Assembly (NCBI GenBank): GCA_035539175.1
Contig: DATLIY010000008.1
Location: 1 to 64,000, forward strand
Length of the DNA: 64,000 nucleotides
Direction: 5' to 3'
DNA from: Acidisarcina sp.
GTDB taxonomy: Bacteria; Acidobacteriota; Terriglobia; Terriglobales; Acidobacteriaceae
The position numbers and the translations under genes were made by a program. Positions 8,322 through 15,210 of the stretch are shown piece by piece; position 1 is the stretch's first letter; each line of letters opens with the position of its first letter. The notes under the pieces are model-generated. The model did not search any database and was not told where the DNA came from. It worked only from the letters and a program-made list of their open reading frames with translations.

Positions 8322-9782
8322 TCACTGCTTCTGCAAGTCGTAGTTCATGTAGACCACGTGTGTCTGGAGATACTCCTCCAGCCCGTGCTTCCCATCGGCG
8401 CCGCCGATTCCGGACTTGCGCCATCCGGCATGGAAACCCTGCATCGCTTCAAAATTCTCACGATTCACATAGGTTTCACCGAACTTCAATTCGTTCGAAG
8501 CGCGCATTGCAGCATCCAGACTTTGCGTATAGATGGAAGAGGTCAGTCCATATTCGCAATCGTTGGCGTACTCCAGTGCCTCGTCCAAAGTCTTGAACGT
8601 GGTGATCGGCAGAACCGGCCCGAAGACCTCCTGCTGCATGATGTCGGAGTCCTGTTTGCAGTTGGTCAGCACCGTCGGCGGATAGTAATAGCCGGCCTTG
8701 CCCTCAGCCTTCTTGCCGCCGCATTTCAACACAGCGCCTTCCTGGATCGCCCGCTGCACTGCCGCATCGACCAATTCAAGCTGCTTCCTGCTCACCAGAG
8801 GTCCCATCTCCGTGGCAGAGGCCAATGGATCGCCGACGACTGTCTGCTGCATCGCCGCGGTCATCTTCTCGATGAATGAGTCTGCAATGGACTCGTGAAC
8901 ATAGACGCGCTCCGCGCAGTTGCAGAGCTGGCCGGTATTGAGAATGCGCGATAGCCGGATGGCCTTGACCGCCAGATCGAGATCCGCATCTGCCATCACA
9001 ATGGCCGGAGCCTTGCCGCCAAGCTCCAGCGAGACTTTCGTCACGTTGTCCGACGCTGCATGCATGACCGCAACGCCACCATCCACACTGCCCGTCATGC
9101 TCACCATGCCGACCTTGGGATGGCTTGCAAGCGCCTTGCCGATGACCGAGCCGGAGCCGGAGACCAGATTGAAGACTCCCTTTGGCAGGGATGACTGGGC
9201 AATGAGCTTGGCAAACTCAAAAGCGTTGTTGGGAGTCTCGCTGCTTGGCTTCACTACGATCGTGTTGCCGGTGACCAGCGCGGGAGCGACCTTGCGCACA
9301 ATAAGAAAGAAGGGGAAATTCCAGGGCAAAATACCGGCGATGACGCCAATCGGCTGCTTATAGAGCAGAATATTTTCCCCAGGGCGATCGCTCTGGATAA
9401 TTTCGCCTTCGTAACGGCGGGCAAACTCCGCCATATAGTCTACGTAGTCAGCGGCGAAATCCACCTCAACCTGCGCGAGGGATAAAACCTTGCCTTGCTC
9501 TTCAGTAATGGTCCGTGCCAGCGATTCACTGTTTGCGCGAATCAGCGTTGCGATCTCCCGCAGGTAACCCGCGCGCCGGATCGCCGGCAAGGCTGCCCAA
9601 CTCTTCTGCGCTTTCTCCGCGGCGAGAACAGCGGAGTTCACATCCTCGACCGTACAACTCGGAACCTCGGAGATGACCTCTTCCGTGGAGGGATTCACGA
9701 CCTGCAACATCTTGTCCGAGGTTACGAACTTACCGTCGATCAACATCTCATAGCGCCTGAGCGCTGCCTGTGTTGTGCTCAT
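8322..9782 (-). CDS. aldA: Lactaldehyde/glycolaldehyde dehydrogenase
   Basis: This NAD-dependent aldehyde dehydrogenase oxidises L-lactaldehyde to L-lactate and glycolaldehyde to glycolate. Long stretches match E. coli AldA as remembered: YVDYMAEFARRYEGEIIQSD, ILPWNFPFFLI, KVSLELGGKAPAIVM with the general-base Glu, GQLCNCAERVYV with the catalytic Cys, and the ending GFHAGWRKSGIGGADGKHGLEEYLQT. The start at 9782 (486 aa) agrees with the family; an AAAGGAA site lies about 8 bases upstream. The longer open frame to 10007 has no family similarity. It is divergent from a larA homologue, so its product L-lactate could be the neighbour's substrate; this is inference. Confidence 0.95.
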   Translation of the reverse strand: MSTTQAALRRYEMLIDGKFVTSDKMLQVVNPSTEEVISEVPSCTVEDVNSAVLAAEKAQKSWAALPAIRRAGYLREIATLIRANSESLARTITEEQGKVLSLAQVEVDFAADYVDYMAEFARRYEGEIIQSDRPGENILLYKQPIGVIAGILPWNFPFFLIVRKVAPALVTGNTIVVKPSSETPNNAFEFAKLIAQSSLPKGVFNLVSGSGSVIGKALASHPKVGMVSMTGSVDGGVAVMHAASDNVTKVSLELGGKAPAIVMADADLDLAVKAIRLSRILNTGQLCNCAERVYVHESIADSFIEKMTAAMQQTVVGDPLASATEMGPLVSRKQLELVDAAVQRAIQEGAVLKCGGKKAEGKAGYYYPPTVLTNCKQDSDIMQQEVFGPVLPITTFKTLDEALEYANDCEYGLTSSIYTQSLDAAMRASNELKFGETYVNRENFEAMQGFHAGWRKSGIGGADGKHGLEEYLQTHVVYMNYDLQKQ

Positions 9783-9942
9783 TGTAAAAATTCCTTTCTG
9801 CGGAGAGGACCCCATGCGAGTGCACAGAATCGCGATAAAAATGTTCCTTACTCTTCTGTGGGAGGAACGAGTCAATACAGTAAAACTCTTGCCCAATGCC
9901 TGTCGATGAAATTTCCGTGACGGACGTACGCTCCGGCAAAAA

Positions 9943-9963
9943 CCATTTCGCCTGTCGAAATGG
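9943..9963. promoter_or_regulatory. Operator-like palindrome between aldA and larA
   Basis: CCATTTCG-N5-CGAAATGG is a perfect 8+8 inverted repeat. It lies 61 bases before the larA start and 160 bases before the aldA start, in the only spacer between these divergent genes. Length and symmetry fit a dimeric repressor or activator site. The regulator is unknown and not evident in the window. Confidence 0.5.
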
Positions 9964-10024
9964 GGGTTGCTCCACATCGCGTACTTGCCTTGTTTCTCCA
10001 GGGTCACAGCACTATAGTTAGCCC

Positions 10025-11371
10025 GTGGAAATCAATTTTGCTTTTGGAAAGAATGGCCTGAAAGTAGAGCTTCCGGAAGGCTACCGGTATCAGGTTCTGG
10101 AATCGCGGTCGGCGGAGCCGCTGACACATCCTGAAGCCGCGATTGAAAATGCCCTCGACCATCCCGTTGCCGGCCCGTCCTTAAAGGAGCTTGCAGCCGG
10201 GAAGCGCTCGGCGGCGATTTCCGTGTGCGACATTACGCGCCCTGTTCCTAACTGGCAGATTCTGCCGCCCATGCTGGTCAGGCTGGAAGAGGCAGGGATT
10301 CCGCGCGAAGCGATTACGATTCTGATCGCCACCGGGCTGCACCGGCCTGCCTCCGAAGCGGAGATACGCGAAATTTGCGGCGAGACGATCGCGGCGCGAT
10401 ACCGCGTGCTCAATCACCATGCACGCGAACTCTCCGAACACCGCAACCTGGGCACCACTGCCTCAGGAACTCCGGTTTACGTGGATGAGCGCTTCGTTGC
10501 CGCCGACCTGCACCTCACTCTGGGCTTTATTGAACCGCACCTGATGCTGGGATTTTCCGGAGGACGCAAGCTGATCGCTCCTGGACTTGCAGCGCAGGAG
10601 ACGATCAAGGTACTGCATAGCCCAAAATTCATGCGCGATCCTCGCAGCATGGAAGGCTCCGTCGACGAAAATCCCCTGCACCACGAGTTGCTGGAGATTG
10701 CCCGGATGGCGCGGCATGATTTCCTGGTGGATGTGGCGTTGACCCGCGAGGACGGGCATCATCGCATCGCTGCGGTTTTCGCAGGCGCTCCCGAGGAGGC
10801 CCACCGCAAGGGCAGGGAGTTTGTATCGAAGGTGATGCTGCAGCAGATGGAGGAGCCGGTGGATGCAGTGATCACCACAGCCGCGGGCTACCCGCTTGAC
10901 CTCACCTTCTACCAGGCGATCAAGGGCATCACCGGCGCGGCGCAGGTCGTGAAGCCGGGCGGAAAGATCCTGATACTTGCCGAGTGTTCCGAAGGCGCCG
11001 GCGGTCCTGAGTTCAGCAGGATGCTTGGGGAGAATCCCTCGGATCGTCTGTTCATGGACAAGATTGCCAGGGATCCTGTCCTGGTGGATCAGTGGCAGCT
11101 TGAGAAACTGGGCCTGGTGACGGCGAAGGTGGGCGTGCTCTATTTCGTCCCGGGGCTGGAACCTGAGTATCAGAGCCGCCTGTGGGGCACGGCCTATCCG
11201 ACGGTAAAAGCGGCGGTCAACGCCCTGACCTCCTCCGTTGCCACCAATGAAAGAATCGCCCTTATTCCCGAAGGCCCCTACGTTCTGGCCAGAGCCCAGG
11301 TCGGCCAGAGCATAGGGGCGCGCGGTTCAGTCAGCCGTGAATCGTCAGCACCGGGCAGGATGCTGTGCTGA
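10025..11371 (+). CDS. larA: LarA-family nickel-pincer racemase/epimerase (lactate racemase-like)
   Basis: LarA enzymes interconvert 2-hydroxyacid stereoisomers by hydride transfer, using a nickel pincer nucleotide bound to a Lys. Family residues are visible: D69 and R72 in CDITRPVP, H106 in TGLHRP, H172 in FIEPHLMLGFSGG, K182 in GGRKLIAPG and H198 in VLHSPKF. The last four lie two positions before H108, H174, K184 and H200 of Lactiplantibacillus LarA. Length (448 aa) is normal with a slightly long tail. The start is GTG with a weak ribosome site. The cofactor-making larB, larC and larE genes are not here. The 3' end overlaps the convergent usp gene by 41 bases. The exact substrate is uncertain because the family includes other 2-hydroxyacid racemases. 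Confidence 0.85.
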   Translation: MEINFAFGKNGLKVELPEGYRYQVLESRSAEPLTHPEAAIENALDHPVAGPSLKELAAGKRSAAISVCDITRPVPNWQILPPMLVRLEEAGIPREAITILIATGLHRPASEAEIREICGETIAARYRVLNHHARELSEHRNLGTTASGTPVYVDERFVAADLHLTLGFIEPHLMLGFSGGRKLIAPGLAAQETIKVLHSPKFMRDPRSMEGSVDENPLHHELLEIARMARHDFLVDVALTREDGHHRIAAVFAGAPEEAHRKGREFVSKVMLQQMEEPVDAVITTAAGYPLDLTFYQAIKGITGAAQVVKPGGKILILAECSEGAGGPEFSRMLGENPSDRLFMDKIARDPVLVDQWQLEKLGLVTAKVGVLYFVPGLEPEYQSRLWGTAYPTVKAAVNALTSSVATNERIALIPEGPYVLARAQVGQSIGARGSVSRESSAPGRMLC

Positions 11372-12191
11372 TTACGTGCGGCACAATCCCCTGGAAGAAG
11401 TGCGTAGTACCGATCGGCATAGGGGCCGCAGCCAGAACCAGAAGATCAGCCTTCAAGTTGCTGGCGGCGGTCACAATATCCGCAGGCACGCTATCGCTCA
11501 AAAAATAGCTGCGAATCAGAGGTTTCCTCGCTTCTTCCTCGGGAAGCGACCTGTCGATAATGGATTGAACCTCCCGCCAGGCACCTTCGTTGTCCGGCTG
11601 CCAGGGGTCTTCCAGGTGGAAGACTGTGTAGTTGGCACCCAGGCTCGTCGCCAGCCGGTATCCATACACGGCTGCTTCCACCTGCCTGGGATCGAGGCTT
11701 AGCGCACACACCACTTCCTTTGGTCTCCACTCGCCAGCTACCGCCTGCTGTGCTGCGGGACCAACGGTCATGACGGCACAGTCTGCATGGCGAAGCACCA
11801 TCTCCGCCGTAGAGCCGAAGAGCAAACGATCCATCCCTTGAGGCCCATGCGTTCCAACTACGATGAGATCGGACTGAAATGTTTTGGAGAGAGCAACAAT
11901 TTCATGCCCGGCGGAGCCCTGGGCACTAACAGCCTCGACGTTGAAACCGTCCGCCCGCATGGTTGCGGCATCGCTCTGCAATTTCTCTCCAATTCTGTTT
12001 TGCGATTCGCGGATGTCGTACCACGCCGCCTCCGACCTGGGCGGCTCATTGACGTGGACAAGCAATAAGTGGGAATGATAGCGCCGCGCGATTGCCTTGG
12101 CATACCCAAGCGCTTTCGTTGAGGCGCTGGATAGGTCCGTCGCGGTCAGGACCTCTTGAAAGGTAACGTTGATGGCAGTGGAAACCTGCAT
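11331..12191 (-). CDS. Tandem universal stress protein
   Basis: The protein has two UspA domains in one chain of 286 residues. Domain 1 starts EVLTATDLSSASTKALGYAKAIA and carries the ATP-binding pattern G-x2-G-x9-GS in GTHGPQGMDRLLFGSTAE. Domain 2 lacks a clear version of this glycine pattern (LAAAPMPIGTTHFFQGIVPHVI), so it may not bind ATP in the usual way. Usp proteins act in the cytoplasm under starvation or low oxygen. I place the start at 12191, where GGAGG lies five to six bases upstream. A second tandem Usp gene is divergent from it, with a CRP-like site centred between them. Confidence 0.88.
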   Translation of the reverse strand: MQVSTAINVTFQEVLTATDLSSASTKALGYAKAIARRYHSHLLLVHVNEPPRSEAAWYDIRESQNRIGEKLQSDAATMRADGFNVEAVSAQGSAGHEIVALSKTFQSDLIVVGTHGPQGMDRLLFGSTAEMVLRHADCAVMTVGPAAQQAVAGEWRPKEVVCALSLDPRQVEAAVYGYRLATSLGANYTVFHLEDPWQPDNEGAWREVQSIIDRSLPEEEARKPLIRSYFLSDSVPADIVTAASNLKADLLVLAAAPMPIGTTHFFQGIVPHVISTASCPVLTIHG

Positions 12192-12317
12192 GACGCCCTC
12201 CGTGGAGCACATTTTGGGATGCTCCTTCCCTTCGTCGCAGGAGCCATTTCCATCGCGGCTGCGACGGCTGGGGAGACACTTCGGCCTATTCTTCTATCCC
12301 CCACATGAAGCCCGCGC

Positions 12318-12333
12318 TGTGATGCACATCACA
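12318..12333. promoter_or_regulatory. CRP/FNR-type operator shared by two divergent usp genes
   Basis: TGTGATGCACATCACA fits the CRP consensus TGTGA-N6-TCACA at all ten fixed positions. It lies 127 bases from the minus-strand usp start and 133 bases from the plus-strand usp start, almost exactly midway. A second dyad, GTCTTCG (12341-12347) with CGAAGAC (12369-12375), lies just to its right. The regulator is not encoded in the window. Confidence 0.6.
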
Positions 12334-12465
12334 GATCTTCGTCTTCGCTGAAAGATTTCCATCCCATCCGAAGACCTCGCTGCACACAACCGGAAACTCC
12401 TTCAAATTCTGTCTACTGCGTTGATTGAGACGAAGCATCCTACAAATAGCGGACAGGGGGATGTT

Positions 12466-13368
12466 ATGGATAAGAACGTAATCCATCGCTGGAGCAATCC
12501 CGACACGATTCTGGTCGCAACGAATCTCGCAGATCGGCCTGCCTTGATGCTGCATTCTATTTCACAAGCCAAAGCCAGCGGTGCACAGGTTCTCCTGGTG
12601 CACGTGATCCGGCCGGCATATCTAAGTGCAAATTCGGAAGAGGGCGTTCCTTTCGTTTTGCCGAGTCCTACAGTCCACGAGGTTCGAGCAAAGTTGAAAG
12701 ACCTGGCGTGTGAGTATCAGCAGAACGGGATTCCCTGCGAGCCAATCGCACTCAAAGGACTGCCTGCCGAAGAGATCCCCGCTCTGGTGAAAGACAGATC
12801 GGTAGACCGGGTGCTGGTTGCCACCAGAAATGCAGATGGTGTCGCACGGTTGATCGAGGGCTCGGTTGCGGAAGATGTGATGACAGGCGTCGATGTACCT
12901 GTGTGCGTGATTGGCCGCCATGTTCGCGCACCCAACCACGACAGCCCCGGCTCTGCGCGGATTCTCTTTGCGACATCCCTTAAGCCGGGATGTGAGGAGG
13001 CAGCCCATTTCGCCTGCAAGGTCGCGGAATTCCTCCAAGCCAATCTCACGCTTCTACACGTAATCTCCGGCAAAGAAGGGGATGCCGAAAGAATTGCTTC
13101 GGAGGATGCCGTTCGCGAGAGGTTGGAGACATTGCTTGAGGAAGAAGTCGATCTCTGGTGCAAACCCAAGATAACCATCCGTCATGGCGATCCAGCCGCG
13201 GAGATCCTGTCCGAAACAAGCGGGCACTTGCAGGATTGGATCATTCTCGGCGCACCGCCCCACTCTTCCGTAGCACGCGTACTCAATGTTGGCGTGGTGC
13301 AAAATGTCCTGGCGGAGGCGCGCTGCCCGGTCATCACGCTGAAGCATACTGCCCTGCTGAACGTATGA
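12466..13368 (+). CDS. Tandem universal stress protein
   Basis: This 300-residue chain has two UspA folds. The first begins NPDTILVATNLADRPALMLHSISQAKASG and the second ARILFATSLKPGCEEAAHFACKVAEFL. The second ends with VLNVGVVQNVLAEARCPVITLK, the usual closing strand. The glycine-rich ATP loop is poorly kept in both halves (VATRNADGVARLIEGSVAEDVM keeps only part), so ATP binding is doubtful. The ATG at 12466 has AGGGGG five bases upstream and is preferred to the TTG at 12421. It is divergent from the other tandem Usp and probably co-regulated through the site at 12318-12333. Confidence 0.85.
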   Translation: MDKNVIHRWSNPDTILVATNLADRPALMLHSISQAKASGAQVLLVHVIRPAYLSANSEEGVPFVLPSPTVHEVRAKLKDLACEYQQNGIPCEPIALKGLPAEEIPALVKDRSVDRVLVATRNADGVARLIEGSVAEDVMTGVDVPVCVIGRHVRAPNHDSPGSARILFATSLKPGCEEAAHFACKVAEFLQANLTLLHVISGKEGDAERIASEDAVRERLETLLEEEVDLWCKPKITIRHGDPAAEILSETSGHLQDWIILGAPPHSSVARVLNVGVVQNVLAEARCPVITLKHTALLNV

Positions 13369-13453
13369 GTTCACAGAGAGAGGAGGGCTGAGTTGCCGGG
13401 TATCTTTGGCGCATATCCAGATAGATGGCTGGCGTGAAGGTGGGTCGTAACGG

Positions 13454-14698
13454 GTGCTTCCAGTGGAAAGAGAGCTCGTTGGTATCGTGATTGCCGCGCT
13501 TGGCGGAGCAGCCGTGGGCGTCGACCGCCAACGCACCTTTAACGACAAAGAACCCGGAGCGATTGGCGGCCTCCGAACCTTCGCTCTTCTGGGCACGGTG
13601 GCTGGAGCATGCGGCTATCTTCTCGCGCATGGACACCATTCCGTTGGGAGCACATTGCTGGGGGCAACTGCTGCCACGGTGCTCTTCGTCCGATTGGCCG
13701 CGGGCAGGATACAGCGCGACGCAACTACAGAAATAGCGGCCATGGCCGTCATCGTCAGCGGCGTTATTGCCGGCTACGGGTTGCTGGGAATTGCCGCCGC
13801 TCTCTATGCCTGGATCGTATTCCTGCTCATTGAAAAGTCATGGCTGCATACGCTCGTCAACCGCATTGGCGTGGTCGAGCTTGAGGCGGCTGCGCGCTTT
13901 TCCGCCATGGCCTTGATCGTCCTGCCGATTCTTCCTGCGGGGAGCTTTGGACCGCGAGGCATCTTCAATCCTCGTGCTGTCTGGATGCTGGTTTTGGTGT
14001 TTTCCGGGCTGAGCTTCTGCGGCTATCTGGCAAGGAAAGCGCTGGGCGCCAAAACAGGTTGGGTCGTTGCCGGTCTGCTCGGCGGATTGATCTCTTCGAC
14101 GCAGGTGTCCTTATCGTTCTCGCGGGATAGCCGCAGCTTTGCGGGAGCGGACACCTCGCTGTTTGGCGGAGTGATGGCAGCAACAGCAATGTCGATCCTT
14201 CGCGTATGCGTGGTTTGTCTTTTCATTAAACCTGCGCTGTTTTTCGCTGTCTTGCCTTACATGGCCGCACCTTTTGCTGTGGGAGCAGCGCTGACTCTCT
14301 ATACGCTCCATCGCGCCTCGAACGCCTCGGCAACTTTTGAGGAGAGGAGCCCGTTGCGGGTTCTTCTTGCCATGCAACTCGCGCTGCTCTTCGTCGTCGT
14401 CCAGTATGGAGTGACCTTTGCCAAGGTATGGTTCGGAACGATGGGACTGATCGGCTCCGCTGCGCTGCTGGGGTCGACAGATATCGATGCGCTGGTGGTC
14501 TCGCTCTTTCCGCTGATCCATCAAGGGATGGACGTGAGCGTAGCCGCAAAGACAGTGGTGGTGGGCGTTATGAGCAATACAGCGGTCAAGCTCGCCATTA
14601 CTTCGATTTACGGCAAGGGAAGCTTCCGCTTAAAATCTGGCCTGGGGCTGGCCTGCGTGATTGCGGCCTTGGCGCTGGGGTTGAAGCTGATCCGCTGA
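13454..14698 (+). CDS. MgtC/SapB-type membrane protein with DUF4010 domain
   Basis: A polytopic inner-membrane protein of 414 residues with around ten to twelve hydrophobic segments. The first 135 residues match the MgtC/SapB pattern: GAAVGVDRQRTF, then GGLRTFALLGTVAGACGYLL and the TEIAAMAVIVSGVIAGYGLL segment. The remainder fits DUF4010 (GLLGGLISSTQVSLSFSR, TDIDALVVSLFPL). MgtC proteins are linked to magnesium homeostasis and F-ATPase control in pathogens; the role of this fused form is unknown. The start is GTG at 13454. It follows the usp gene by 85 bases on the same strand. Confidence 0.8.
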   Translation: MLPVERELVGIVIAALGGAAVGVDRQRTFNDKEPGAIGGLRTFALLGTVAGACGYLLAHGHHSVGSTLLGATAATVLFVRLAAGRIQRDATTEIAAMAVIVSGVIAGYGLLGIAAALYAWIVFLLIEKSWLHTLVNRIGVVELEAAARFSAMALIVLPILPAGSFGPRGIFNPRAVWMLVLVFSGLSFCGYLARKALGAKTGWVVAGLLGGLISSTQVSLSFSRDSRSFAGADTSLFGGVMAATAMSILRVCVVCLFIKPALFFAVLPYMAAPFAVGAALTLYTLHRASNASATFEERSPLRVLLAMQLALLFVVVQYGVTFAKVWFGTMGLIGSAALLGSTDIDALVVSLFPLIHQGMDVSVAAKTVVVGVMSNTAVKLAITSIYGKGSFRLKSGLGLACVIAALALGLKLIR

Positions 14699-14726
14699 CA
14701 AAAAACTGATCTGTTGCAGGCCGTAC

Positions 14727-15107
14727 TTATCCTCGCCCGCGAATCCGATTGAGTTCGCGTCGATCCCGCTTGGAGGGTTTACCTTCCCGCAAGGATTCGA
14801 AGTTCGGCATTGCCTTCCGCTCTTCAGCCAGCTTTTGCCGCAGTTCGCGGCTTGCCTCCGTCTCGCGATAGAGCGTCTGGGCGACCGCGGCCGGACCACG
14901 CACCTCACTCAGGAGCAGAACCTCCACCTGGAAGTCTCCGCTTTCGTTTCTCACTTGCAGCAGGTCGCCAGCACGGACCTCTCGCGCAGCCTTGGCCAGC
15001 TGGCCATTGGACTGAATCCTGCCCAGTTCGCAGGCACGAGCGGCCAGCGCTCGCGTCTTGAAAAACCTTGCGGCCCAAAGCCACTTATCCATCCGAACAG
15101 AAGACAT
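14727..15107 (-). CDS. hslR: S4-domain RNA-binding protein, Hsp15-like
   Basis: Hsp15 binds the 50S ribosomal subunit carrying a stalled nascent chain and helps recycle it. The S4 domain occupies residues 3-65: VRMDKWLWAARFFKTRALAARACELGRIQSNGQLAKAAREVRAGDLL. A basic C-terminal tail (REGKPSKRDRRELNRIRGRG) follows, as in E. coli HslR. The 126 residues compare with 133 in E. coli. It converges with the MgtC-like gene (28-base gap) and is divergent from the large phosphatase gene. The ATG start fits the S4 N-terminus. Confidence 0.88.
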   Translation of the reverse strand: MSSVRMDKWLWAARFFKTRALAARACELGRIQSNGQLAKAAREVRAGDLLQVRNESGDFQVEVLLLSEVRGPAAVAQTLYRETEASRELRQKLAEERKAMPNFESLREGKPSKRDRRELNRIRGRG

Positions 15108-15210
15108 ACTTCATTCTCATATAAAAAGCGGCCCCTTTGGGAGAAGCAGCGCTCGACGCAATCATTGCGCGCATCCGGCATCCGGTCTATACCTAGCGAA
15201 GAAGGACATT

